The translations under genes and the position numbers were made by a program. DNA of 64,000 bases, taken from positions 2,666,001 to 2,730,000 of the forward strand of contig NZ_AP023396.1 in assembly GCF_014466955.1 (NCBI RefSeq), written 5' to 3'. Positions 34,469-43,294 of this stretch are shown piece by piece. Below the pieces are notes generated by a model. The model did no database searches. It was not told the DNA's origin and saw only the letters and a program-made list of their open reading frames with translations. The stretch is from Nocardia wallacei. Its GTDB lineage: Bacteria > Actinomycetota > Actinomycetes > Mycobacteriales > Mycobacteriaceae. Every line of letters begins with the position of its first letter. Position 1 is the stretch's first letter.

Positions 34469-35977
34469 ATGACAATCGTGACGCTGCAACCGGATTCGCT
34501 GCTGGCCGGGTACCGGATCGAACGGGTGCTCGGCGCCGGCGGGATGGGCACCGTGTATCTGGCCCGCCATCCGCGACTGCCCCGGTCGGTGGCGCTGAAG
34601 GTACTCGACCGAGCCGCCGACGCCGAGTTCCGCGCGCGCTTCGACCGCGAGGCCGAACTCGCCGCCCGGCTCGATCACCCGAACGTGGTGGAGATCTACG
34701 ACCGGGGCGCCGATGCCGGGCATCCCTGGATCGCGATGCGCTACGTGCCGGGCACGGACGTCGGCGGGCTCATTCGGCAAGCCGCGCAAGGGTTGTCGCC
34801 GCAACGGGCGGTGCACCTGCTCGCGCAGGCCGCGGCCGGGCTCGACGCCGCACATCGCCGCGGGCTGATCCATCGCGACGTCAAACCGGCGAATCTGCTG
34901 GTCGGTTCCGACAACGGCGCCGAGCACGTCTTCGTCACCGATTTCGGCATCGCCCGCGCGGGCGACGACGCCGTGCGGCTCACCGCTACCGGGGCCGTCG
35001 TGGCCACGCTCGCCTATGTCGCGCCGGAGCAGATCCTCGGCGCGCCGATCGACCACCGCGTCGATGTCTACTCGCTCGGCTGCACCTGCTACGAAATGCT
35101 CACGGGGACAGTTCCCTTCGGCGGCAGGACACCCGCGGCGATGGTGGCCGCCCATCTCGACGCACCGCCGCCGCGCCCGTCCGCGGTGCGGCCGGGGCTG
35201 CCACCGGCACTCGACGAGGTGATCGCGCGGGCCATGGCGAAGGATCCGCACCGGCGGTATCCGAGCTGCGGCGCGCTGGCGGCCGCGGCCCGCCAAGCGC
35301 TCGACGCGCCACCGCCGACCGGACCGGCGCCGAATAGCGCTGTGCCGCAACGAGTCCGCCGCACGACAGTCGCGGTCGTGGCGGCGGCTGTCGCCGTGAT
35401 CGCCGCAGTCGCCGTCGCCGCGGCGGTCCTGCTGACCGAGCGCGGCGCTTCCGATCCTGCCGTCACTCCGGTTATCTCCGCGTCGGCCGAGCCCACGGCG
35501 ACGCCGTCCCCGGGCGCCACCGTCTCCGGCGGACCGCCGCCGATCACGGCGTGGGGCCGCGACAACGATCTCGTCGCCCTGTTTCCCGGCCTGCTGCCGG
35601 CTCGACCGGACGGCACCGGCTATCAGGGCGCCCGGTGCGCTGACCTGAACGTCCTGAACAACGGCGGTGCGCCCGCGGTCAGCTGCACCCAGGACAACGG
35701 CATCACCTGGACGGTGTGGTCGTTCCGCCGCGGCGACCCACGCCGAGATGCCATGTACACCACCAAGATCGAGAACGACACCACCCGCGAGCAGCCCTGG
35801 ACCCGGGCGTCGGGCACCGGACGGCTCCGCAGCAGCTACTATCCCGGCGGCGGGAGCGGCCTGCTCACCGTGGCCTTCGACGACCCGGCCCGCGCCTGGA
35901 CGATCATCGACGTCGGCTGGGACGGCCACACCGGCCAGGACCTCGTGGACACCTGGTGGGCGACCGCGCCCCTCTGA
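34469..35977 (+). CDS. receptor Ser/Thr protein kinase, copy 2
   Basis: A 502-residue tandem paralogue, beginning 6 bp after copy 1. The kinase has GAGGMGTVY, Lys44, HRDVKPAN with Asp137, DFG at 158-160 and VAPEQI. A membrane helix lies at about 300-322, then a Ser/Thr/Pro stalk and an ectodomain with DLVALFPGLLPARPDGTGYQGARC and LLTVAFDDPARAWTIIDVGWDG, matching LLDVAFDDPARNFCVVSASGG of copy 1. ATG 34469 has GAGG upstream. The pair looks like a tandem duplication with diverged sensors; co-transcription suggests heteromeric or paired signalling. Confidence 0.9.
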   Translation: MTIVTLQPDSLLAGYRIERVLGAGGMGTVYLARHPRLPRSVALKVLDRAADAEFRARFDREAELAARLDHPNVVEIYDRGADAGHPWIAMRYVPGTDVGGLIRQAAQGLSPQRAVHLLAQAAAGLDAAHRRGLIHRDVKPANLLVGSDNGAEHVFVTDFGIARAGDDAVRLTATGAVVATLAYVAPEQILGAPIDHRVDVYSLGCTCYEMLTGTVPFGGRTPAAMVAAHLDAPPPRPSAVRPGLPPALDEVIARAMAKDPHRRYPSCGALAAAARQALDAPPPTGPAPNSAVPQRVRRTTVAVVAAAVAVIAAVAVAAAVLLTERGASDPAVTPVISASAEPTATPSPGATVSGGPPPITAWGRDNDLVALFPGLLPARPDGTGYQGARCADLNVLNNGGAPAVSCTQDNGITWTVWSFRRGDPRRDAMYTTKIENDTTREQPWTRASGTGRLRSSYYPGGGSGLLTVAFDDPARAWTIIDVGWDGHTGQDLVDTWWATAPL

Positions 35978-35986
35978 CACACCCGG

Positions 35987-36346
35987 CTAGCGCGCCGACC
36001 GCGAGGAATCCGGTTTGATGCGGCCGTGCTGCACCAGGACCGAGAAAGCGATCGCCTTGCTGATGCAATTGTCCGTGCCGCAATTCAGGTGCCGTTGCAT
36101 TACGCGATGCGCCTCGTCCACCGTCAGCGGGTGGCCCGGCGGCCGGTGCATCGAGGAGGGTAGCCACGTGTCCTCGGAAGGGATTTTTCGGCGGGCCGCC
36201 GTGGTGTTCCGGGCCGGAGCGCCGGGCAATTTCCGGCGGCGGCCGTCGGCGCGCAGCGCGGCCAGGTTTATCGCGACGAATGCCGCCAGAAGTGTTCCGG
36301 CAACCGCGATGACGGAGAGAGGCCAGTGGAGCATGGCATCGTTCAC
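35987..36346 (-). CDS. small membrane protein of unknown function
   Basis: A 119-residue protein with one N-terminal membrane helix (LSVIAVAGTLLAAFVAINLAALRAD), a basic linker and a soluble tail containing TVDEAHRVMQRHLNCGTDNCISKAIAFSVLVQHGRIKPD. The two cysteines in NCGTDNC are striking and could form a metal or redox site. I recall comparable tails in Nocardia proteins but cannot name a family. ATG 36346 has GAAGAAGG upstream. It converges on the second kinase with a 9-bp gap. Confidence 0.65.
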   Translation of the reverse strand: MNDAMLHWPLSVIAVAGTLLAAFVAINLAALRADGRRRKLPGAPARNTTAARRKIPSEDTWLPSSMHRPPGHPLTVDEAHRVMQRHLNCGTDNCISKAIAFSVLVQHGRIKPDSSRSAR

Positions 36347-36485
36347 CTTCTTCCGTGTGGAACGGACTCGACCACCAGTCTCCCGCCCGTGTCACGGCCA
36401 CCCCTTCTCCGCGATGGGAATGCGCTGACCCGGAATATTCACCTCCCCGGCGAATCCGGTGCAATTTTCAACCAGTCGGATCGAT

Positions 36486-38198
36486 TCACCGCGTGGCGAA
36501 CTCGGCCAAACGCGTGGACACCACTTCGGGTCGGCCATTGTTCTGATGTTCGGCGGCCGTGAGTACGTCCAGGTGGTTGTATCCGGGCAGGAATATCCGC
36601 GTGTCGCGAGGATTGTCCGATTCGGTCACCGGGATTCCGCCGCTGCCGTGGAAAGTGAGGGTGGGATGGCGGCCGATCCCGTCGGGGTGCAGGTGTTGTG
36701 CGGCGATCGAGGGCGCCGTGCCCTGCTGCAGATCCAGCGCCAGGCGCGACGGGAAATACCACTCGGTGAAGTCCAGTGGCGACTCGCAGAGGCTGCGCGC
36801 GAGCTGGGCGATCGAGGTCACCTCGCTACCGGGCGTGATCGCACCGCCGGAGTCAGCGCCGCCGGAGTCAGCATCGCCGGAGTCAGCGCCGACGGCGTCG
36901 TAGTCGATCCAGCGATAGACGGTTCGCGCGTCGAAGCGCGTGGGGGAGACCTTGGGCGCGTCGCCGAAGAAATTCATGGCGATCGGGCTGCGCGCCACGG
37001 CGTCGGGCAGCGGAAAGTTCTTGGGGCCCAAGGGGCCACCCGCGACGAAGCCCGTGCTGGCCTGCAGGAATCCCAGCGGTTGCGAATTGTCGTCCAGCAG
37101 CGCGCCGAGCACGGCTTCGTTGGTGGCCGACAGCGTCCGCACGTCCGGGCTGCCGGTGGCGAACATGGCCGGGTCCTGCGAGAGCAGAGTGCGCAGGGTG
37201 AGGGCGATGTTCGCGTTGTCGGGCAGGCGGCGGACCAGGTCGTCGACGCCCTGCGGGGCCAGCCGGGCGGCGAGCCCGGCCAGCGCCAGCAGGTTGGTCG
37301 TCTCCGGGTTGATCACCGCGGGCAGCGCGAGGACCGGCAAGGCGGTGTCCAGTCGCAGCGACAGGTTCTCCAGTCCGGCGGCCACGGCCGGTGGTGGAGA
37401 CGGAAACTGGAAGCCGCGCAAGGAGATTCCGGCCCGGATGCTGGTGTCCAGGGCGAAATATCCGCCGCACTGGTTGTATCCGGCGTCGTCGGTGGTGGCG
37501 GGATCGCCGTCGAAGTCCCAACCCGCGAAGTAGCCGGTCAGGAAACCGCCCAGGGAGTGCCCGCCGCACAACACCTTTCGCTTGCGCAAACCGGGGTCGG
37601 GCAGTTCCAGCCGCAGCAGGTCGTACTGGTCGCGCAGGGTCTGGGCCAGGCCCTGATCGCCCAGCCAGCGCGTGGCGTCGCCGGTGGCGTATCCGGCGAA
37701 GCGGCGGCCGTCCACCGGCGCGCCGTGGAAGTAGTAGTCCGTCGCGGTATCGAACGAGCCGGAGCGCAGGGCGGCCGCCGTGCCGGTGTGGTCCTCGAGG
37801 CAGTTGGATCGGCGGTCCAGCGCCCAGAACTCGATGTGCGCGCCGTGTTCGGCCGCCCGCGCGACCGTGTTGCGCGCGACGCTGTCGAAGGCGCCCGCGC
37901 CCTCGAAGATGCCGGGCTGGGCGACCAGGATGCGGTCCGCGTCGGCCGCGTCCGCCGGTCCGTCCACCGAACGCCAGCGCAGATACGACAGGCTGTCGCA
38001 CGCGGCGGGATGTGCGGGCGCTCCGGCGGGCAGCGGCACCGTCCGGGTCACGGCGGTCGCGACCACCGAGGTCACCGGCGCGGACGAGGCATATCCGAAC
38101 TCCGTCCGCCCCGGCTCCGCCGTGGCCACCGCGTGTCCGCTCAGACAGCACACGGTGAGTGCCGCACACAGCACGCCCGCCCGATTCTTCCGCGACAT
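36486..38198 (-). CDS. large secreted alpha/beta hydrolase
   Basis: A 570-residue exported hydrolase. Residues 1-28 are a signal peptide (NRAGVLCAALTVCCLSGHAVATAEP). The nucleophile elbow is CGGHSLGGFLTGYFAGWDF near residue 215, and a C-terminal histidine sits in PGYNHLDVLTAAEHQ. It resembles actinobacterial secreted lipase/esterase-like proteins of about 500-600 residues. Near residue 440 the coding sequence has a 15-bp repeat encoding ADSGG three times (36848-36892). ATG 38198 has AAGGAG upstream; the longer frame to 38585 is not supported. Confidence 0.8.
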   Translation of the reverse strand: MSRKNRAGVLCAALTVCCLSGHAVATAEPGRTEFGYASSAPVTSVVATAVTRTVPLPAGAPAHPAACDSLSYLRWRSVDGPADAADADRILVAQPGIFEGAGAFDSVARNTVARAAEHGAHIEFWALDRRSNCLEDHTGTAAALRSGSFDTATDYYFHGAPVDGRRFAGYATGDATRWLGDQGLAQTLRDQYDLLRLELPDPGLRKRKVLCGGHSLGGFLTGYFAGWDFDGDPATTDDAGYNQCGGYFALDTSIRAGISLRGFQFPSPPPAVAAGLENLSLRLDTALPVLALPAVINPETTNLLALAGLAARLAPQGVDDLVRRLPDNANIALTLRTLLSQDPAMFATGSPDVRTLSATNEAVLGALLDDNSQPLGFLQASTGFVAGGPLGPKNFPLPDAVARSPIAMNFFGDAPKVSPTRFDARTVYRWIDYDAVGADSGDADSGGADSGGAITPGSEVTSIAQLARSLCESPLDFTEWYFPSRLALDLQQGTAPSIAAQHLHPDGIGRHPTLTFHGSGGIPVTESDNPRDTRIFLPGYNHLDVLTAAEHQNNGRPEVVSTRLAEFATR

Positions 38199-38431
38199 CC
38201 GAGACTCCTTCGCCGACCGATGACATGGAACCGGACCGGGTCGTGCGGCAGGACAGGTGCGGCGGACATGGTCACTACTCACAACGACAGGCCGAAAACA
38301 TTGCGGCGGAACACAAATGCTGACGAGCCACCGGCCATCGGCGCACCCGGGCCATACTGGGCCGACCACGTGCCGGTGGCTGCGCGCGAGGTGTCCCGAT
38401 TGCCGGGCGCGGACGGGGGAATCGCTGCGAT

Positions 38432-39244
38432 ATGGCACTGATCGTGGGCACCTCGGGATGGCAGTACGCGGACTGGCGCGGCGTGTTCTACCCCAAGGGC
38501 GTCGCGCAGCGGCGCTGGCTGGAGCACTACGCGCGCTCGTTCGCCACGGTGGAGTTGAACGCCGCCTTCTACCGGCCGATGCCACGGACGACGTTCGAAG
38601 GCTGGCGGGCGCGCACTCCCGACGATTTCGTCATGGCGGTCAAGGCGACGCGGGTGCTGACGCACAATCGGCGATTGCTCGATCCGCAGATCCCGCTCGA
38701 GCGCATGATCGAGGCGGCCCGCGGCCTCGGGGACAAGCTCGGCCCGCTGCTGATCCAATTGCCGCCCAATCTGCCCGCGGCGCCGGACCGGCTGGCCGCC
38801 GTGCTGAGCCCGATCCCCGACGATCTGCGCGTTGTCGTCGAGCCGCGCCACGAGACGTGGTGGACCGACGAGGTGCGCGCCGTGCTGGAACGCCACAACG
38901 CGGCCCTGTGCTGGGCCGACCGGCTGAACCGGCCCGTCACGCCGCTGTGGCGCACCGCGGACTGGGCCTACCTGCGTTTCCACGAGGGCACCGGGACGCC
39001 GTGGCCCTGCTACGAGGAGGACGTCCTCGCCGACTGGGTGCACCGGCTGAACGAGACCTGGGACGCGACTCGGGACATCTACGTGTACTTCAACAACGAT
39101 CCCGGCGGCGCGGCCATCCACAACGCCATCCGCTTCGCCGACCTGGCCCGCGCCACGGGCAGATGCGTCACCCGCACCCCCGCGCCGCTGCCCCCGGCCG
39201 TCGACCCGCCGGAGGTGTCCCGGGAGTGGAACACGCCCTGGTGA
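38432..39244 (+). CDS. DUF72 family protein (YecE-like)
   Basis: A 270-residue TIM-barrel-like protein of the DUF72 family, recognisable by the opening IVGTSGWQYADWRGVFYPKG, the middle YFNTVELNAAFYR-type phrase (FATVELNAAFYRPMPRTTFEGW), KATRVLTHNRRL, LLIQLPPNLP and the C-terminal DIYVYFNNDPGGAAIHNAI. Function is unknown; members have been linked loosely to stress. ATG 38432 is 5' of a poorly supported ribosome-binding site. It converges on the TetR gene with a 7-bp gap. Confidence 0.87.
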   Translation: MALIVGTSGWQYADWRGVFYPKGVAQRRWLEHYARSFATVELNAAFYRPMPRTTFEGWRARTPDDFVMAVKATRVLTHNRRLLDPQIPLERMIEAARGLGDKLGPLLIQLPPNLPAAPDRLAAVLSPIPDDLRVVVEPRHETWWTDEVRAVLERHNAALCWADRLNRPVTPLWRTADWAYLRFHEGTGTPWPCYEEDVLADWVHRLNETWDATRDIYVYFNNDPGGAAIHNAIRFADLARATGRCVTRTPAPLPPAVDPPEVSREWNTPW

Positions 39245-39251
39245 TGCGGGA

Positions 39252-39911
39252 CTACCTCCGCATCGAGGATCGTGCCCGCGCGAGTTCCGTGATCGCGCTG
39301 GTGGCATGCCGGTCGAAGCGCTCGCGGGTAATCCCCAGCGCTCCGTCCAGCCATGGCCGGTACAGGAACGCCATGGCGCCGAAGATGGCGTGCGCGTTGA
39401 GGCGGATGTCGGTCTCGTCGGCGGGATGGTGCTGCTGCTCGGTACCGGCGAGACTCATGGCGATGGGCGCGGTGAACTCGACCACGAGTTCGTTGCCGCG
39501 TTCCCCGAGCACCCGGGTGGCCTGCGACTCCACGAACATGACGCGGCCGCGCCGCGGGTCCTCGTCCATGTAGTCGGTGAAGCGCGCCACCACGTGCGCG
39601 AAGATCTCGCCCGGATCCGGCGGGGCGGTGGTGAGCGCGGTGAGCAGCCGGTCGCGCGCGCCCAGCACCACCTCGTCGAGCACCGCCAGCTGCAGCGCGT
39701 CCAGATTCGTGAAACTCTCGTAGAAGTACCGCTCGGTCAGACCCGCGGCACGGCACACCGCGCGCATCGACATTCCCGCCGCGCCGATGCTGCCCATCAG
39801 CTCCAGCCCGGCGTCGAGCAACTGCCGGCGGCGGGTCGCGGTGCGGTCGGCGGGTTCGCGGCCCCGCCATCGTCGCGACTCGCCCCGGGGCTCCTCGGTG
39901 GCGGTGGACAT
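39252..39911 (-). CDS. TetR family regulator
   Basis: A 219-residue repressor with helix-turn-helix at about 22-68 (RRQLLDAGLELMGSIGAAGMSMRAVCRAAGLTERYFYESF) and a helical ligand domain. ATG 39911 has GAGAGG at a good distance; ATG 39920 is too close to it. It is divergent from the small winged-helix gene at 40034, and two 12-bp direct repeats plus a dyad lie between them, so it probably controls itself and possibly that pair. Confidence 0.84.
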   Translation of the reverse strand: MSTATEEPRGESRRWRGREPADRTATRRRQLLDAGLELMGSIGAAGMSMRAVCRAAGLTERYFYESFTNLDALQLAVLDEVVLGARDRLLTALTTAPPDPGEIFAHVVARFTDYMDEDPRRGRVMFVESQATRVLGERGNELVVEFTAPIAMSLAGTEQQHHPADETDIRLNAHAIFGAMAFLYRPWLDGALGITRERFDRHATSAITELARARSSMRR

Positions 39912-39946
39912 GGCCCGCATCCTCTCACAACATCCGCGCCGACAGA

Positions 39947-39982
39947 TGTTGACATCGCATGCTGTTGACATCGCGTGATGTC
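39947..39982. promoter_or_regulatory. operator cluster upstream of TetR gene
   Basis: TGTTGACATCGC occurs at 39947-39958 and again at 39963-39974, a 16-bp period. The second copy pairs with downstream sequence: GACATC (39967-39972) and GATGTC (39977-39982) are perfect arms around GCGT. The arrangement fits two TetR dimers side by side near the divergent promoters. Confidence 0.6.
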
Positions 39983-40033
39983 GACAACTAACCTTCGGAA
40001 ATTCGCACGTGATCGGCGTTTCGAGGAGAACGC

Positions 40034-40255
40034 ATGAAGTTCGGGCAGGCGGCGCAATCGCTGGTGTTGAACATTCTTCGCCCCGGCGGCCTGCTGTCTG
40101 CGGTGCAGATCCAGCGACAGGCTCGGTTGACGAGCTGGAGCACTCGCACCGCGCTGGCACGGTTGCAGGAACGCGGCCTGATCGTGGCGATTCCGTACAA
40201 GGGCTGCTGGCAGATCAGCGACCGCGGACGCGTGACCCCGACGGGTTCGAGGTGA
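40034..40255 (+). CDS. small winged-helix DNA-binding protein
   Basis: A 73-residue protein consisting of one winged helix: SLVLNILRPGGLLSAVQIQRQARLTSWSTRTALARLQERGLIVAIPYKGCWQISDRG. The recognition helix is in SWSTRTALARLQE and the wing in IPYKGCWQISDRG. ATG 40034 has AGGAG. It is followed after 4 bp by a resolvase-like small protein. Small pairs like this are frequent in Nocardia genomes; the role is probably regulatory. No effector domain is present. Confidence 0.75.
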   Translation: MKFGQAAQSLVLNILRPGGLLSAVQIQRQARLTSWSTRTALARLQERGLIVAIPYKGCWQISDRGRVTPTGSR

Positions 40256-40259
40256 GCCG

Positions 40260-40592
40260 GTGGCAGCGCTACGGCCGCTGATGTTCGGCTATCTCTGCGA
40301 CCATCTGGTCGACGATCCCGGTCACTGGGAGGCGCTCATCGCGGAGACGGCGGCCGCCGAGGGCTTCGACCTGGGCGAGATCTTCCACGAGCGGCGACTG
40401 GACAACGGCCTCGTCCCGCCGCAGTTCCTCGCGCTGATCGACGCGCTGCGCCGGGCCGACGCGCACGTCGTCGCGATACCAGCCGGGCACCTCAGCGGAC
40501 ACGCGGTGCCGGAGATGTGCCTGGTGGATCGGCTCATGGACGGCGCGGGCACCCGGATCCACGAGGTCCGCGAGAGGTCGCTCGCCGGCTGA
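40260..40592 (+). CDS. resolvase-like small protein
   Basis: A 110-residue alpha/beta protein: MFGYLCDHLVDDPGHWEALIAETAAAEGFDLGEIFHERRLDNGLVPPQFLALIDALRRADAHVVAIPAGHLSGHAVPEM. This follows the order of a serine-recombinase N-terminal domain (strand, helix, acid/Arg loop, helix, 'AHVVAIPAGHLSG' strand) but without the catalytic serine, so it is unlikely to recombine DNA. GTG 40260 has GAGGTGA upstream, overlapping the end of the winged-helix gene. The partial gene at the left edge looks like a relative. Confidence 0.6.
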   Translation: MAALRPLMFGYLCDHLVDDPGHWEALIAETAAAEGFDLGEIFHERRLDNGLVPPQFLALIDALRRADAHVVAIPAGHLSGHAVPEMCLVDRLMDGAGTRIHEVRERSLAG

Positions 40593-40610
40593 ATCCCGCG
40601 TCGAGCGCGG

Positions 40611-41165
40611 CTACTGCGCCGCGCGGGTCTCCGCCCGGCCCGACATGTGCACGAGAATCAGCCCGACGGCCGCCAGCAGGAAGTTCTGCAAGGCCGCCGA
40701 GGACGCGTTGACCTGTTTGTTCGCCCACATCCGGAACCATTCGCCGCCGATGGTGAGGAAACCGCCCGCGAACAGTAGCACCGCCATGGTCCAGCCGAGG
40801 CTCGACAGCTTGGCCGCCACCGCGGTCCGCGCGGCGTCGCGTCCGGCAAGTGCTCGCCAGCCCGTCGCCGCTCCGGCCAGCAGCGCGAACGCGATCAGGT
40901 ACTCCCAGATCACCACGAGGATGTAGGCGACGAGCAGGACCGTTCCGTTGGTGATCGCGCGCCAGTCGGTGCCGGAATGGTGGATGGTGGCGTGCATCGA
41001 CAGCACGGCCTCCACCCCGCGGCGGTTGGTGTCGGTGTCGATGCAGTTGGTGACCGCGACGATCAGGTAGTACAGCCCGGTGATCGTCGCCAGTACCGTC
41101 ACGGCCGTTTCCCTGCTCCCGGCCACGTCGAGGAACCGCTTACCGCTGAGACTCAATTTCGCCAC
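40611..41165 (-). CDS. DUF2165-like small membrane protein
   Basis: A 184-residue protein with four membrane helices (ETAVTVLATITGLYYLIVAVTNCIDT; TNGTVLLVAYILVVIWEYLIAFALLAG; LGWTMAVLLFAGGFLTIGGEWFRMW; QNFLLAAVGLILVHMSG). The GLYYLIVAxxN and GGEWFxMW phrases resemble DUF2165 proteins. Function is unknown. GTG 41165 is favoured because it leaves a short N-terminus as in relatives; ATG 41231 adds 22 residues. Neither has a good ribosome-binding site. Confidence 0.75.
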   Translation of the reverse strand: MAKLSLSGKRFLDVAGSRETAVTVLATITGLYYLIVAVTNCIDTDTNRRGVEAVLSMHATIHHSGTDWRAITNGTVLLVAYILVVIWEYLIAFALLAGAATGWRALAGRDAARTAVAAKLSSLGWTMAVLLFAGGFLTIGGEWFRMWANKQVNASSAALQNFLLAAVGLILVHMSGRAETRAAQ

Positions 41166-41391
41166 CTGATTCGACGGGTACCGCGCTCGTGGGACGGCGG
41201 CATCGTACTTCGAAGCGAGCCCTCGCGCCATCGGAACGCATTTCGCACGGCTCGGGATGCCTTGTGGCACAGCGGGTCCAGCGTGCCCAGGTTTGACCGC
41301 CACCGCAGGGGCTATGCCGGTGCGGGCGGGACCCGTCGTCCCACCCGGAAACGACCGTGGGTAAGGAGTCGCGCATGCCGAGGGCGGTGAC

Positions 41392-42495
41392 ATGACCGAC
41401 GACCGTCCCCGCCGGACCGTGGTGGTCGGCATCCTCGCCGACCCCGATCTCCCCGCGCGGCTGGCCCAGTACCTCGGGCGCACCCTGCCCGGCGTGCTGG
41501 CGAACCGCGTCGACGACCGGGTCACCTGGCGGGCGGAGGTGGTCGACGATCCGTTCGAGGCCATGTACCCCGACTACGACCGGCTGGTGGACAAGGCACA
41601 CGAACGCGTCCGCACCACCGACTGGGACCTGGCGCTGTGCGTGACCGACCTGCCGTTACGCGGACCGCACGGCTTCGTCATGGCAACCGTCGACCTCGAC
41701 TCCCGGGTCGCGCTGATCTCCCTGCCCGCGCTCGGCGGCCTGCGGCTGCGCCGCCGCCTGACCGATCTGGCCGCGGCCCTGACCGCCCGGATGGAACCCG
41801 GTCATCGGCCGCAGACCGGTCTGGTCCGGGATCTCGCCCGGCGGCTGGGCTCGCGCTCGGTGCGCGTCGAACGGGCCCGCACCGACAACGAGGTCCACGT
41901 GTTCGGTTCCCCGACGCCCGGGACGGTCCGCCTGCTGGCCGGGATGGTGCGGGCGAACCGGCCGTGGCAGCTGCTCGTGGGCCTGTCCTCGGCGCTGGCC
42001 GGTGCGATCGCGGGCACCGCGTTCGGGGTGCTCTACTCCTCGATCTGGCAGCTCGCCACCGCGCTGGGCCCGGCCCGGCTGGCGGGGAGCACGGTCGCCG
42101 CCCTGGCGGTGCTGACGGTGTGGATCATCGCGGGCCACGGGCTGTGGGAGCGTGCCGAGAACACCAGCGGCACAAGGGATCCCGATCGGCGACTGCGCAA
42201 CGCGGGCACGGTCGCCACCGTCCTGGTCGGCAGCGCGGCCTTCTTCGCCACGCTCTACCTGCTCGCCCTGGCGGCCGTATTGCTCGTGATCCCGCCGGAT
42301 TTCCTCGGCAAGACCCTGGGGCACTCGGCGGGCGTGCGCGATTATCTGACGATCGCTTTGACCGCGACGATCCTCGGAACCGTCGCCGGTGCGGTCGGCT
42401 CCGGCCTGGAGGACGACACGACCGTGCGCAAGGCGGCCTACAACCACCGCCGCCGCGAGCGCCACCGCTGGGTCGAGCAGCGCGGCGACAGCTGA
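41392..42495 (+). CDS. membrane protein of unknown function
   Basis: I do not recognise the family. The 367-residue protein has a soluble N-terminal half of about 180 residues with a beta-alpha pattern (RRTVVVGILADPDLPARLAQYLGRTLP; TDWDLALCVTDLPLRGPHGFVMATVD; RVALISLPALGGLRL) and four or five membrane helices in the C-terminal half (LLVGLSSALAGAIAGTAFGVL; LTVWIIAGHGLW; FFATLYLLALAAVLLVI; LTIALTATILGTVAGAVGSGL). It ends in a basic tail. The soluble part may bind a nucleotide-like ligand, but no motif proves it. Upstream is a 226-bp gap from the DUF2165-like gene. Confidence 0.7.
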   Translation: MTDDRPRRTVVVGILADPDLPARLAQYLGRTLPGVLANRVDDRVTWRAEVVDDPFEAMYPDYDRLVDKAHERVRTTDWDLALCVTDLPLRGPHGFVMATVDLDSRVALISLPALGGLRLRRRLTDLAAALTARMEPGHRPQTGLVRDLARRLGSRSVRVERARTDNEVHVFGSPTPGTVRLLAGMVRANRPWQLLVGLSSALAGAIAGTAFGVLYSSIWQLATALGPARLAGSTVAALAVLTVWIIAGHGLWERAENTSGTRDPDRRLRNAGTVATVLVGSAAFFATLYLLALAAVLLVIPPDFLGKTLGHSAGVRDYLTIALTATILGTVAGAVGSGLEDDTTVRKAAYNHRRRERHRWVEQRGDS

Positions 42496-42627
42496 CGCGA
42501 TCCAGGGGCGCTGCGGGTTCGCTGCCCGGCGAGTGGGCCGGGATGGTCTTCGTACCGGTTGGTTGCCGGGGCAACGGGTACGCGCAGGGAGACGGACCGC
42601 GCACGATCACGACCGAAGGAGGCCGAG

Positions 42628-43266
42628 ATGACGGCGAACGACCCCGACCCCCACGACGGCGACACTCGCGACCTGACCGCGGTCGCCCTGGTCTGCACGC
42701 TGAAACCCTCGCCGGCCCCGTCCAGCAGCGACCTGCTCGCCCAGCAGGTGCTCGCCGAACTGGCCGAGCACGATGTCGCGGGTTCGGTGGTGCGGGTCGC
42801 GGACTACGACGTCCGACCCGGCGTCACCGCCGACGAAGGGGACGGCGACCAATGGCCGCGGATCCGCGAGCGCGTCGCCGCGGCCGACATCGTGCTCATC
42901 GCCACGCCGACCTGGGTCGGGCACATGTCCTCGATCGCGCAGCGGGTGCTCGAACGCCTCGACGCCGAATTGTCGAACACCGACGACGCGGGCCGCCCGG
43001 CGATGTACGACAAGGTCGGCCTAGCCGCCATCGTCGGCAACGAGGACGGCGCGCACAAGATCGCGGCCGACCTGTTCCAGGCGCTCGGCGACATCGGTTT
43101 CACCATCCCCGCGCAGGGTTCGACGTATTGGAACGACCAGGCCATGGGCGGAACCGACTACAAGGACCTGGACAGCACGCCCGAGGCGGTGGCGAAGACG
43201 ACCGCCACGCTGGCCCGCAACGCCGCCCACCTGGCCCGGCTGCTGCGCGCGGACGGATATCGGTAA
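42628..43266 (+). CDS. flavodoxin-fold NAD(P)H oxidoreductase
   Basis: A 212-residue flavodoxin-like protein. Strand 1 with the phosphate loop reads VALVCTLKPSPAPSSSDLLAQQVLAEL, the second flavin loop IVLIATPTWVGHMSSIAQRVLERLD and the third VGLAAIVGNEDGAHKIAADLFQALGDIGFTIPAQGSTYWN. It should bind FMN and reduce quinones or an unknown partner. ATG 42628 has AAGGAGG upstream. The CinA gene follows by 28 bp on the same strand, perhaps one operon. Confidence 0.84.
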   Translation: MTANDPDPHDGDTRDLTAVALVCTLKPSPAPSSSDLLAQQVLAELAEHDVAGSVVRVADYDVRPGVTADEGDGDQWPRIRERVAAADIVLIATPTWVGHMSSIAQRVLERLDAELSNTDDAGRPAMYDKVGLAAIVGNEDGAHKIAADLFQALGDIGFTIPAQGSTYWNDQAMGGTDYKDLDSTPEAVAKTTATLARNAAHLARLLRADGYR

Positions 43267-43294
43267 CCACGGGAGAACTGTCGAGGGAGAGAAC

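Noticed and set aside
32933..35980. Minus-strand open frame of 1015 codons opposite the two kinases
   Set aside because: Same composition artefact; the plus-strand kinases have every catalytic motif.
36486..38585. Longer version of the secreted hydrolase (699 aa)
   Set aside because: The signal peptide and ribosome-binding site place the start at 38198; the extra segment overlaps the DUF72 gene.
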